A stretch of 64,000 nucleotides of DNA from NCBI RefSeq assembly GCF_002377945.1, contig NZ_DFQV01000019.1, positions 1 to 64,000 of the forward strand, read 5' to 3'. Within the stretch, counting starts at the first letter, position 1; every line of letters begins with the position of its first letter. Position numbers and translations under genes: made by a program. This DNA comes from Psychrobacter sp. UBA3480 (GTDB lineage: Bacteria > Pseudomonadota > Gammaproteobacteria > Pseudomonadales > Moraxellaceae). Positions 8,150 to 16,037 of the stretch are shown in pieces. The notes under the pieces were generated by a model. It saw nothing but the letters and a program-made list of their open reading frames with translations, was not told the DNA's origin and ran no database searches.

Positions 8150-8270
8150 TGATTAGGTGGGTTAGTGCTAATAAGTAACGCGGATGTTCTCGGGGCTTGT
8201 TAGCTGTCCACCACACTTTTTGATGAAACACTACCAACCCTGTCATTTGAAAAGTTACTTCCACAAAAAA

Positions 8271-8294
8271 GCGGCGCAATATGCGCCGCTTTTC
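8271..8294. terminator. Bidirectional rho-independent terminator
   Basis: A strong GC stem GCGGCGCA / TGCGCCGC (8271-8278, 8282-8289) is flanked by AAAAAA and TTTTCTTT. It separates the converging genes ending at 8149 and 8312. Confidence 0.9.
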
Positions 8295-8311
8295 TTTATT
8301 ACGTTGATTAT

Positions 8312-8932
8312 TTAGTGAACAGACTTGCCTTGCTTGCTCAGCGACTCAACAGCATCTGTTAAGCTTGAATGGTAAGCAGATAACACTTCGAAGCAAAAGA
8401 AGCCTTGAGTAGCTTCTAAGTAATGATAATTTTCTTGCAAGCTAATAAGTTTTTGAATTTCAGACTTAAATTTTGTGACAGAATCGCCAGAAATAGCCTT
8501 GTCGGTTTTAGCATTTTGAATAAAGTGTTCAAGGTCTTTCTTTGCTGTTTTTTCGGCTTCGATCAATGTTTCGTATTTAAGATCATCATCAGCACCGCTT
8601 TGAATTTTGCTTAAGAACAAGCTTGGAGAGTGCGAACCTGCTAATCCATATTGTTTCAACTCTTCTTCTAAGTCAGCGCATCTTTCCAGATTCTTCAACA
8701 ATTTGTCATGTGTGACCCATTCTACCTTGCCCATATCTTTACGGGTTTCATTCATGTCTTCTATATTTTTCAATAGGTTCTTGCTACTGCTTAGTATAGA
8801 AACACCGCTTCGATCTTCTTGGACATCGAGTAATTCAAAGATAGCAGATCTTTGCATTTTCATTGTCATAACAGGGCTCGGCTCAGGTTTTTTTCGGCTG
8901 ATTCGCATGCGTTTTCCGGTTGTTTCACTCAT
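8312..8932 (-). CDS. Coiled-coil cytoplasmic protein, unknown
   Basis: The protein has 206 residues from the ATG at 8932, where TGGAG upstream supports this start over the ATG at 8944. The N-terminus is basic (TGKRMRISRKKPEPSP), and the rest is mostly alpha-helical with heptad-like stretches (about 50-90 and 110-165). There is no signal peptide or membrane helix. It lies downstream of the HTH gene at 9024-9713 on the same strand with a gap of about 90 bp. The family is unknown; a DNA-associated or structural role is only suggested by the basic N-terminus and helical content. Confidence 0.6.
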   Translation of the reverse strand: MSETTGKRMRISRKKPEPSPVMTMKMQRSAIFELLDVQEDRSGVSILSSSKNLLKNIEDMNETRKDMGKVEWVTHDKLLKNLERCADLEEELKQYGLAGSHSPSLFLSKIQSGADDDLKYETLIEAEKTAKKDLEHFIQNAKTDKAISGDSVTKFKSEIQKLISLQENYHYLEATQGFFCFEVLSAYHSSLTDAVESLSKQGKSVH

Positions 8933-9023
8933 AACGTACTCCATTAATTAGTTTAAATTGCAGGCTAATGCCTTACTGTTTAATTGCATTATTACTGCGT
9001 GGTTTTATCCACCTTGCTTTGGC

Positions 9024-9713
9024 TTAGTTTGCCATCGCAAGGTCGTGATTGTCATGCTTTAAGTCTGACTTAAGTTTTAAAGCAGTATGTACTCGATCTA
9101 GCACCATAGACCAGTCGTCATAACCCATGCCGCGTTTATTCACAGATACATCGGTACTCTCAAGCTCTTCAATAACAGAACCGTTAGCTACGCCAATGAT
9201 TTCTGCGAACTCGTTTGTACTAAGGCCAGTTGCCTCGCGGAGTGCTGTAAGGTTTTCAGGGCTATATGTAGGACCATTTGTAAAATCTTGAATGCTACGA
9301 TTAGTCTTGGCTAATAACTCATTCAATGAGTCGCGAACCAATACCCAAGTTTCATAGTACATATTGTTTGACTGATATTTATGTTTTGGGGTCGCCCATC
9401 TAATCCAACTGTTTCTATGGATCTCAACACCTGGGCTGTTCTTGCTACCTTTAGCTAAGTGTTCAACAATCGCATCGACTGTCATGCCTTTAACTTGGTC
9501 AACAAAGACATCAACACCTTTCTTTTTGACTCTAGATACCATCTGCTCGTTGTACTTAAGATACAAACCAATACGTGCAAAAGCGTATGGTGAATGCCCG
9601 TAGACTTTTGTGGCTTTGGCCACTAGATCATCGAAGCCTAGCTCGTTCATAGCAGCAACGGCTACTTTGTATTTAGTGGTCGGTTTAATGGTTTTTCTCA
9701 TTAACCTTTGCAT
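9024..9713 (-). CDS. Putative transcription regulator, tandem divergent HTH domains (family member 1)
   Basis: The 229-residue protein contains two weakly similar helical units. The C-terminal one (about 148-212) begins YSPENLTALREATGLS, continues through EFAEIIGV (recognition-helix position) and ends in MGYDDWSMVLDRVHTAL. The N-terminal unit (about 22-120) has SPYAFARIGLYLKYN and ends MYYETWVLVRDSLNELL. The order 'SPxxLxxxRxxTGLxxxxFAxxIG ... M.xxxWxxVL' recurs in the genes at 9867, 13953 and 14915. It is divergently transcribed from 9867 and has a good promoter (TTGACT, 17 bp, TATATT). A regulator of conjugation or plasmid genes is likely; the target is not known. Confidence 0.6.
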   Translation of the reverse strand: MQRLMRKTIKPTTKYKVAVAAMNELGFDDLVAKATKVYGHSPYAFARIGLYLKYNEQMVSRVKKKGVDVFVDQVKGMTVDAIVEHLAKGSKNSPGVEIHRNSWIRWATPKHKYQSNNMYYETWVLVRDSLNELLAKTNRSIQDFTNGPTYSPENLTALREATGLSTNEFAEIIGVANGSVIEELESTDVSVNKRGMGYDDWSMVLDRVHTALKLKSDLKHDNHDLAMAN

Positions 9714-9742
9714 CGATAAACCCTCTTATTACTGTTATTTTT

Positions 9743-9771
9743 AATATAGCAATTAGAGGCGTATAAGTCAA
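9743..9771 (-). promoter_or_regulatory. Sigma70-type promoter for the HTH gene at 9024-9713
   Basis: On the minus strand, TTGACT (complement of 9766-9771) is separated by exactly 17 bp from TATATT (complement of 9743-9748). It lies 30 bp upstream of the start codon. Confidence 0.7.
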
Positions 9772-9808
9772 TGTATTTTATTAAAATTAACATCAATAAA
9801 CTTTATTA

Positions 9809-9836
9809 TTGACTATTTATTTTAAAATGATATAAT
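9809..9836 (+). promoter_or_regulatory. Sigma70-type promoter for the HTH gene at 9867-10475
   Basis: TTGACT (9809-9814) and TATAAT (9831-9836) are separated by 16 bp, and a strong AAGGAGA RBS precedes the ATG at 9867. It forms a divergent promoter pair with 9743-9771. Confidence 0.75.
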
Positions 9837-9866
9837 CTACAAATAGTAAACTTAAGGAGAATAAAA

Positions 9867-10475
9867 ATGACCGTTTATGCTAAGCATAAGCCCGATTTGT
9901 CTATGATTGAAGAGATAGGGGAGCTTAACCCAGAAGCTCAGGTTGTAGGCCTTGGTTACACATCAGCCAACTATAAGAAGGTGTTGTCTTTGTTAGGCAA
10001 AGATGTGAGCAATAGCATATTAAAGAGTGTGAAAATTGATGCTCAAGAGAGTACTGACGCTAAAAACAATACCAAAGATCTTGATTACATCAAATATGAA
10101 AACTTGTTGATCGCTGCACAAAAGCATCTTGATAAAGAAGGTATTAATTTACGTGATGAACTGCCTGATTTTGGTTATTCACCATATAACTTAGCTATTA
10201 TTCATGCAGACACTGGATTGAAGCAGCCTGATTTTGCAAAACTTCTTGGTATATCGGTCGTCGATTTGCGTCGTAATCTCGCCACAATGACCTCCTTTAC
10301 TCATTTTGAGGCGATGCCTAGTGATACTTGGTCTTACGTCCTGACGGTCTATTTACAGGCCTTATTGGCTGTAGATAAGCGTCTGCGCAAAAGACGCACT
10401 GCACAAAACCGTGTCTTTACCGAAGTAAGTACAGAACGTGCCTTAAGATCGCCAACTATCGAGATTAATGCGTGA
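9867..10475 (+). CDS. Putative transcription regulator, divergent HTH domain (family member 2)
   Basis: The 202-residue protein resembles the divergently encoded protein of 9024-9713. Residues about 109-175 start YSPYNLAIIHADTGLKQPDF, continue AKLLGISVVDLRRNL as the likely recognition helix, and end MPSDTWSYVLTVYLQALLA. The C-terminus is very basic (KRLRKRRTAQNR), consistent with DNA contact. The RBS is AAGGAG, 8 bp before the ATG. Divergent paralogous regulators sharing a control region often cross-regulate; that is inference. A terminator follows at 10530. Confidence 0.6.
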   Translation: MTVYAKHKPDLSMIEEIGELNPEAQVVGLGYTSANYKKVLSLLGKDVSNSILKSVKIDAQESTDAKNNTKDLDYIKYENLLIAAQKHLDKEGINLRDELPDFGYSPYNLAIIHADTGLKQPDFAKLLGISVVDLRRNLATMTSFTHFEAMPSDTWSYVLTVYLQALLAVDKRLRKRRTAQNRVFTEVSTERALRSPTIEINA

Positions 10476-10529
10476 AGTACCTACTAGTTTGTAAGAATGG
10501 TATTTTGCAATCGCTCTGATAACAAAAAA

Positions 10530-10560
10530 CCCAGTACAATTAATTTTACTGGGTTTTTTT
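10530..10560 (+). terminator. Rho-independent terminator
   Basis: The stem is CCCAGTA / TACTGGG (10530-10536, 10547-10553) followed by TTTTTTT. It terminates the HTH gene ending at 10475; the A-run before it may also serve the minus-strand gene ending at 10577. Confidence 0.9.
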
Positions 10561-10576
10561 TGGTGTATCTGTCTAC

Positions 10577-11383
10577 CTACTGCCTTTGAGACATTGATGC
10601 CTCAAGCATTTTCTCTGTAATATAATCCAAGTCTTCATCATGTTCGTCAAAACCTACCTCTAGTAAGTATTCTATGACCTTATCTTCGTTTTTGTATTCA
10701 AAATAAACCACTTTCTCATTTATAGTTTCTGACGTTGGTAGAGGCTCTTTACTGTCTGCCGTACGGGCACAAACCACCCATTTATTGAGGGGTGTTATCA
10801 ACACAAGATAATGCGTGTAAGGGCCTCGAACCTTAAACTCATAGCCATACTCTGCAATTTCTTGAGTGTGCTTAACAACAGTACAAACCTCTTTGGCCTG
10901 CGTGTAAACTGTAGGAAGAAACCGTGTTGGTAACGATAGAACTTCGCCACCACTATCAACAACATCTAATCGGATAAAGTTGGGCTCATAACCCATTTGT
11001 TTAAAGATTTCTCTTTTAATGTGATCTGGAGAGGTTAGGGCGTCTACGATGACCTCAAACTCTTCTAGTTGATATTCCAGCTGCTTTAATGACTCTACTT
11101 CCCCGTTATTCACTATGGCAACATGGGTGTGTTGTCTTGAGTCTACGCGGATATTGCCATCCCAAATCTCATCATAAGTTGCGCCACTACCTGATATGGT
11201 GACTGGTATCGAGATCTGTTTTACTTTACCTGGTGAATCCAAATCACAGGCGAAACTCACCATGCCAGAGCCTATGCTTTGTATGATGTCGTCGTCATGC
11301 AAAACTCTGGTACGAACAAACTGTTTGGTGACACCAATTAATCGCCATTCTTTGTTGTTGATTGTGGTGGACGGCTCTGTCAT
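10577..11383 (-). CDS. Hypothetical protein, 268 residues
   Basis: This is a soluble acidic protein with no signal peptide, membrane helix or recognised motif. It is predicted to be beta-rich in the first 110 residues, followed by mixed alpha/beta, with an acidic C-terminal helix (EVGFDEHDEDLDYITEKML). It lies 37 bp downstream of the tyrosine recombinase on the same strand, so the two probably share a transcript. A recombination accessory role is possible from position only. I cannot name a family. Confidence 0.6.
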   Translation of the reverse strand: MTEPSTTINNKEWRLIGVTKQFVRTRVLHDDDIIQSIGSGMVSFACDLDSPGKVKQISIPVTISGSGATYDEIWDGNIRVDSRQHTHVAIVNNGEVESLKQLEYQLEEFEVIVDALTSPDHIKREIFKQMGYEPNFIRLDVVDSGGEVLSLPTRFLPTVYTQAKEVCTVVKHTQEIAEYGYEFKVRGPYTHYLVLITPLNKWVVCARTADSKEPLPTSETINEKVVYFEYKNEDKVIEYLLEVGFDEHDEDLDYITEKMLEASMSQRQ

Positions 11384-11420
11384 TACTTATTTCCCGTGTT
11401 GTTTCTCATTTCTGAACGAC

Positions 11421-13055
11421 TTATTTTTTGCGTGTTACAGGCTTACGCGCTGATTTTTGACGACCTTTTCTGTCTGCTCCGATATTATTGGAGCCGTTAC
11501 TAGCAGTCGCTCTTATAGCACTGTTAAGTTTAACATGAATAACATTGCTGTTACTCATTAATAAGTCTAATTCACTATCAGCATCGCTACTATCAGAGGG
11601 TTCTGCAGCGATATTGTTGTCAGACTCTATTTGATTGCACACATCTAAAATCTCAGCAGTACTTGCCAGCGCTAAGCAATTTGATATTTGATTCTCTGTC
11701 AATCCATTAACCACGTTGATAATAGAGTCCGGATGCGGCTCTACCATACTTCCACCCCAACCATCACTTTGCTTGCCGTAGTGTCGCTCTGCAGTCACGA
11801 TAGAGGCATGCCCAAACAAAGCCGCCATTAAAACAGGATTCATCAAAGATGCTTTGGCATTACTCACTGCTTGATGCCTTGTGCTATAAAGAGTTGGATA
11901 CATTTTTATTGGTGATTTCCGACTCCAGTTCTTACCCAGTTTTATCGCCCTTGTTTTCTCATTAATATAGCTGGCCAATTTCTTTCTGTAGCTGCGATCG
12001 ATAATAATTTGGCAAGCAGGGTTGGATTCAAGCTCGTATTTCAGCTGATTTTGTAGTGGTTGCATTACATAGTTGTCAAAACAATCTTCATCTGCAGCGA
12101 TATCGCGCTCTTTGGCCACCAGTTCTTTTTTCTGGTGCAACATACTTATTAAAGAGTGAACGCGCTCCAAGTTTTCATCATCCATCTTATCTAGAAGTAT
12201 GTACCGGAAGCTGCCATTTGCTCTACCGTGAGAGTCCTTAGAGTTTTTTACTACAAGCACTGGCGCATCATCACTTGGTTTTTTGACACTGCTCTCAATG
12301 CCAGGATAGGGCAGCTCTAAAAAAGCTAGGCTTTGCTTAATAAAGGTTGCATCCTCTGATGACGCGTTTGTATGGCGACCTATAGGGGAGCTGCTTTCAT
12401 TTTTCAATCGTTCCATCTCTTCTGCTGTGATTACTTTGCATGAATACCATTCATTTGGCCGTAATCCTAATATCATATTAACCCGCAAAAACATTCTTAA
12501 TAAATCTAATCTGGGCTCATCCCCAGATAAGAGAATGCTTAAAAGACCTTCATCAAAAAGCTTGGCTTTTCTTGAGCTAGTATTTGATCTCAAGTGCGCC
12601 ATATTATCTAGGTTTTTTGCAATATCTGATGCCTCAGAGCTCCAGTTGCTCACTCTTCCATATAATTTGTTCAGATCGTAAACGCTTAATGTTTTTGCAA
12701 GGGAAGAAAATATCTGATTGTATTCATCGTCATGGCCCACACCGTTAGCATTCGCATCCTTCATGTACTCGTAGCACATGGTGAACCCATATAAGATACT
12801 TGCTTTATATTGGCGCATAGAGGGCCGCTTAAGTAAGCCGGTTTCTCGCTTATGCTCAATAATCTCTAGTTCTTTTAATAAATTATTGTAATTTGCCTTG
12901 GCTGATCCGTCGCTACTTTTTGTAATGCGTTCAATTATATTTTTAAATTTCTTGGAATAGTTGGCTCTGGTCTTAGGAGCCATATTATTCTTTATTCTTT
13001 CAAAATTATCACCTAAATTAGCGTGTTCTGTAGGTATGAACTCTCTCTCTAACAT
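11421..13055 (-). CDS. Large tyrosine recombinase / site-specific integrase
   Basis: The protein has 544 residues, longer than the typical 300-400 of phage integrases. The N-terminal 120 residues are a helical core-binding region (APKTRANYSKKFKNIIERI). The catalytic domain shows the first Arg in LGLRPNEW (R199), a box II TRHQ (R393) with atypical context, GHAS (the His after box II) and the nucleophile Y426 in ERHYGKQ. The C-terminal 100 residues are low-complexity with a basic tail (RKGRQKSARKPVTRKK). It could resolve plasmid dimers or mobilise an accessory segment. No att site was identified. It is flanked by two pairs of HTH-family genes. Confidence 0.85.
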   Translation of the reverse strand: MLEREFIPTEHANLGDNFERIKNNMAPKTRANYSKKFKNIIERITKSSDGSAKANYNNLLKELEIIEHKRETGLLKRPSMRQYKASILYGFTMCYEYMKDANANGVGHDDEYNQIFSSLAKTLSVYDLNKLYGRVSNWSSEASDIAKNLDNMAHLRSNTSSRKAKLFDEGLLSILLSGDEPRLDLLRMFLRVNMILGLRPNEWYSCKVITAEEMERLKNESSSPIGRHTNASSEDATFIKQSLAFLELPYPGIESSVKKPSDDAPVLVVKNSKDSHGRANGSFRYILLDKMDDENLERVHSLISMLHQKKELVAKERDIAADEDCFDNYVMQPLQNQLKYELESNPACQIIIDRSYRKKLASYINEKTRAIKLGKNWSRKSPIKMYPTLYSTRHQAVSNAKASLMNPVLMAALFGHASIVTAERHYGKQSDGWGGSMVEPHPDSIINVVNGLTENQISNCLALASTAEILDVCNQIESDNNIAAEPSDSSDADSELDLLMSNSNVIHVKLNSAIRATASNGSNNIGADRKGRQKSARKPVTRKK

Positions 13056-13141
13056 AACTAACCTTTTAAATTGAAAGAACTAATGTAAATGTTTTGTGTA
13101 AATCTCGTTACTATAATATATAATGAAAAATATATGTTGTC

Positions 13142-13160
13142 TAAGTTACTTTATAACTTA
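13142..13160. promoter_or_regulatory. Small inverted repeat in the integrase/13175 divergent region
   Basis: TAAGTTA (13142-13148) and TAACTTA (13154-13160) form a perfect 7-bp inverted repeat with a 5-bp spacer, 15 bp before the start at 13175. The half-site TAAGTT also occurs in the inverted repeat at 15619-15658, suggesting a shared repressor. Confidence 0.4.
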
Positions 13161-13174
13161 AAAGTAGGTATGCT

Positions 13175-13879
13175 ATGTCTCGCAATGCACCCCTGGTTAT
13201 TCCGGATAATTTATCCGAAGTTGATGCCGCAATGATGCTGAGCAAACTTAAAGATTTGTGCTTAGAGAAACGCGCAAGCTTTTACCCGCCCGCTATTGAG
13301 GATGGACTTGTCTTGCTTGATACCGACATTCCAATATGGCTCGGAACTCAAGAGGATGTAAAGAGCTACCACCTTAAATATAAAGAGGCTTTTGATCTCG
13401 CTCATAAGTTTTATCCTCAAGCGAATTTATTCAAACATGCTAATTTACCAGCTAAATTAAAACTACCTAAGATATTTTATAACGTCACTCGTGTCAGCAT
13501 CTCTAAAAACCCTGCTAAAGATTCAATTTCTTTTGGTAGTGCTACAGCGGTATTAGCAAGATGCGGTGAGTTTGATAAAAAAGACGAAAAGAATATCATT
13601 AAATTCTTTGAAGAAAACCCTGATCGCCGGGTTGTGTGCCATCGGGAGTTTGTGGACTTTCGTGCTAGAATGCATTTTTTTAACACGATCACTCAAAAGC
13701 CTGAAAAAGATACGCATATTACCCAATTTTATACAACTGGTCTTATCGTGGCTGCCCATGACATTAGTGCCTTTCAGGTCATTAATAATATAGAGCGTAA
13801 GATTAAGAAGTATAAAAATGCCTACAACAACCCGATGGCAGACAATGGAACATGGAAGGTTTATGCAAAAAAACCCTAA
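13175..13879 (+). CDS. Hypothetical protein, 234 residues
   Basis: This is a soluble basic protein without a recognised motif. It has an N-terminal helical segment (about 12-35), an alpha/beta centre and a Lys-rich C-terminal helix (INNIERKIKKYKNAYNN). AGTAGGT precedes the ATG. It is divergent from the integrase gene and upstream of an HTH-family gene. The family is unknown. Confidence 0.6.
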   Translation: MSRNAPLVIPDNLSEVDAAMMLSKLKDLCLEKRASFYPPAIEDGLVLLDTDIPIWLGTQEDVKSYHLKYKEAFDLAHKFYPQANLFKHANLPAKLKLPKIFYNVTRVSISKNPAKDSISFGSATAVLARCGEFDKKDEKNIIKFFEENPDRRVVCHREFVDFRARMHFFNTITQKPEKDTHITQFYTTGLIVAAHDISAFQVINNIERKIKKYKNAYNNPMADNGTWKVYAKKP

Positions 13880-13952
13880 TATTTTACATTGAACTCGCTT
13901 TTATCCTTACCTCACATAAAATTATAGCAAGCAAATCAAGAGATCCTTACAA

Positions 13953-14849
13953 ATGACACATCAGCACCCTCAGACTGCTACTTCTGCAAAGCCTGAAATT
14001 TTGGAGTTAGAAAAACCTACATGGCATGAAGCAGCAAAAAGACGCAATATGCCCTTAGTTCAATGGGCTATTAGTAGTTTAGATTCAGCAGTAGAGGAAC
14101 AAGATACTGAGAGAGTTGATTTGCTCGATGATATCGACTTTTATATTATGAGTGATGGTCAAACGCCTATGCCTTTTCAGGTGGCGGCTATGAGGCATTG
14201 GATAGGACTTACGCAAACTAAAGCAGCCAATCTAATCAGTACGCGCTTATCGACATACAGAAACTGTGAGTCTACTGATGAGTGTGTATTGATGGACTCT
14301 GAGCGTTGGGGTTTGTACGTTGAAAAGGCCACTAGTAACTTATTAGATATTGAATACCACACGTTACCAAACGCTTTTGGGCGTTCAATGCGAGGTCTTA
14401 GCGGCCTTACATACCGCCAACTGAATGACGTATCAAACCTATCGCAGTCTTATTGGACAACTCGCCTGCGTTTTAAATATCCACCTGCACCAATTGAGAT
14501 TGAAAGTATCGATGAGCTTATCAAGATCGTCATAAGAGTTATTAATATGAAGATTAAAACGGGTCTTTTCCGTGAAGCTAAGGCGATGCTAAAAAGTCTT
14601 TTGTACTTCGCTTATGAGACACAGAAGGCGAGAGCAACACTAAATACTGATTTAATATCACCAATGCACACGCTTAAGATATTAATCGAAGAAAACATTG
14701 ATCCTGAAAATGCCACTACTGTTTCTGGAAAGTCGAAACAGCAGAGTATTGAGAAAACCAACTTGTACGCCAGAACTATTGAGATTTTGGCCGAAAATGG
14801 ATTCTTCTTTAGCCCGAAACATAAGAGTATCGCATTTGTTGAATCTTAA
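13953..14849 (+). CDS. Putative transcription regulator, divergent HTH domain (family member 3)
   Basis: The 298-residue protein has an HTH-like unit at about 69-130: MPFQVAAMRHWIGLTQTKAA, then NLISTRLSTYRNCES, then MDSERWGLYVEKATSNLL. This has the same order as the proteins at 9024 and 9867, including the aromatic 'W' helix after the recognition helix. A second weaker unit (about 143-205, GLTYRQLNDVSNLSQSYW) may be another copy. A terminator follows directly. Role unknown; it belongs to the same regulator family and sits just before the conjugation operon. Confidence 0.6.
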   Translation: MTHQHPQTATSAKPEILELEKPTWHEAAKRRNMPLVQWAISSLDSAVEEQDTERVDLLDDIDFYIMSDGQTPMPFQVAAMRHWIGLTQTKAANLISTRLSTYRNCESTDECVLMDSERWGLYVEKATSNLLDIEYHTLPNAFGRSMRGLSGLTYRQLNDVSNLSQSYWTTRLRFKYPPAPIEIESIDELIKIVIRVINMKIKTGLFREAKAMLKSLLYFAYETQKARATLNTDLISPMHTLKILIEENIDPENATTVSGKSKQQSIEKTNLYARTIEILAENGFFFSPKHKSIAFVES

Positions 14850-14874
14850 TAACCTAAAAATTAATACTAAAAAA

Positions 14875-14899
14875 CCCTCAATTAATGAGGGCTTTTTTT
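14875..14899 (+). terminator. Rho-independent terminator
   Basis: CCCTCA / TGAGGG (14875-14880, 14886-14891), followed by CTTTTTTTT. It lies between convergent HTH-family genes. Confidence 0.9.
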
Positions 14900-14914
14900 T
14901 GTTAGTAGTAACCG

Positions 14915-15508
14915 CTAAAACACCTCTTCAAGCGTCACCTTGTTTTTTTCTGGATATAGTAATTTTGCTTCAAAGAAATCTTCTGCTGTACTAAACCCGT
15001 AAATACTGGCAAGCTCATCACCTTTTTCAAGCAAGACCTTTATACCTGGTTCGTCAGGCTCTAAGTCGGATTTATCAAGAAATAGGCCTAGATATTTCTT
15101 TTCGTTAAAAATACTGGCGCGTATGCTATACCAATTATTCAAAAACCTAATATAATCTAGGCTTATGTGTAGTAAAGGTTTGCCTGAGTACTTAGAATTC
15201 GTTCCGTTATATGTTGCTGGGTGCGCATATCTATCAGCAAATACCGCGCAATTAAGTTTAAAGTATCTCCACATGTTGTAAGGCATAGGAGTAATTGGCG
15301 AACCAATTGGTATATCTTCTGGATTCTCCAACTCTTTTCTTAGGTACGTTCTGATGTTGCTGCGTTTAATGTCATAGCACATCTGACATGCCAGCTTCTG
15401 ACTAATGTGCAAGCCTGACATTATGTTGAAAATGGTTGTCGGTAATGGGTTTTTTTTGTGTATATTCTCACGCATAACCTCAAACCTGTTAGCGTAATCG
15501 GCTGTCAT
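14915..15508 (-). CDS. Putative regulator, divergent HTH domain (family member 4), next to conjugation operon
   Basis: The 197-residue protein has an N-terminal unit (about 20-85) reading LPTTIFNIMSGLHISQKLAC, then a putative recognition helix (YDIKRSNIRTYLRKEL), then MPYNMWRYFKLNCAVFAD. This layout matches the three other regulators in the window. The start has GAAGGT upstream. The gene is divergent from the conjugation operon beginning at 15701, and the shared 192-bp gap holds a perfect inverted repeat around a TATAAT box, so this protein is a natural candidate to control transfer genes. The DNA-binding role is inference. Confidence 0.6.
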   Translation of the reverse strand: MTADYANRFEVMRENIHKKNPLPTTIFNIMSGLHISQKLACQMCYDIKRSNIRTYLRKELENPEDIPIGSPITPMPYNMWRYFKLNCAVFADRYAHPATYNGTNSKYSGKPLLHISLDYIRFLNNWYSIRASIFNEKKYLGLFLDKSDLEPDEPGIKVLLEKGDELASIYGFSTAEDFFEAKLLYPEKNKVTLEEVF

Positions 15509-15618
15509 AGTGTACCTTCGATAATAGTTAGTTTTGATTTAGTTAGATATACGCATGCATTTTACCGCATATAAATAAATTTTTTTTAAAAAATATGTTT
15601 ATAAAGTTTTTTTAGTAG

Positions 15619-15658
15619 TAAGTTTGTATTATAATCATACACAATTTAAACAAACTTA
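15619..15658. promoter_or_regulatory. Inverted-repeat operator spanning a TATAAT box upstream of the conjugation operon
   Basis: TAAGTTTGT (15619-15627) and ACAAACTTA (15650-15658) are a perfect 9-bp inverted repeat whose 22-bp spacer contains TATAAT (15630-15635). A dimeric repressor bound here would cover this putative promoter. It lies between the HTH gene at 14915-15508 and the DotJ-like gene. Confidence 0.6.
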
Positions 15659-15669
15659 AATAAATATAT

Positions 15670-15681
15670 TACAATTTTAGC
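15670..15681 (+). promoter_or_regulatory. Recurrent promoter-like element TACAATTTTAGC (site 1)
   Basis: This copy of the shared 12-mer lies 19 bp before the DotJ-like start at 15701. The first hexamer resembles a -10 box. Confidence 0.6.
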
Positions 15682-15700
15682 CACATACTGAGCCAACGAC

Positions 15701-16024
15701 ATGTCTTTTTTTAACAAAAATAAAGCAGATACCGATCGGTTTGTCCTTTACAAGCCGGAGCCTCCCAATACTGACATCCACAGTAAGTGGCGCAAGCCTA
15801 GTAGTTCCTACCTCGAAAACAAAAGAGCCAAAACCCAGCAACTCAGCATCCTAAAAACACTTATTAAACTCTCTAGCGTCTTAAATGTCGCTTTAGGTAT
15901 ATGTGTTTTTTGCGCCTTGATTATGTTGGTTTTCTTTACAGACTACGAACGCATTGTTTTTGACGATGGAACTTATCTATCGTGCATCATTGAGCCTGAT
16001 GGCTCGATCGTTACTGAATACTAG
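15701..16024 (+). CDS. DotJ/IcmM-like inner-membrane protein
   Basis: The 107-residue protein has a basic cytoplasmic N-terminus (about 1-58), one membrane helix (about 64-84, VLNVALGICVFCALIMLVFF) and a short periplasmic tail. Size and topology fit DotJ/IcmM, a small paralogue of the DotI N-terminal part. The position directly before DotI and DotH reproduces the Legionella icmM-icmL-icmK order. Sequence similarity is too weak to be decisive. It would form part of the inner-membrane DotI/DotJ complex of the type IVB system. The stop is 13 bp before the DotI start. Confidence 0.55.
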   Translation: MSFFNKNKADTDRFVLYKPEPPNTDIHSKWRKPSSSYLENKRAKTQQLSILKTLIKLSSVLNVALGICVFCALIMLVFFTDYERIVFDDGTYLSCIIEPDGSIVTEY

Positions 16025-16037
16025 GGTAGGTACTGCC

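Noticed and set aside
9024..10475. The divergent gene pair as a toxin-antitoxin system.
   Set aside because: Toxin-antitoxin genes are normally co-directional and overlapping; both proteins here look like members of one regulator family.
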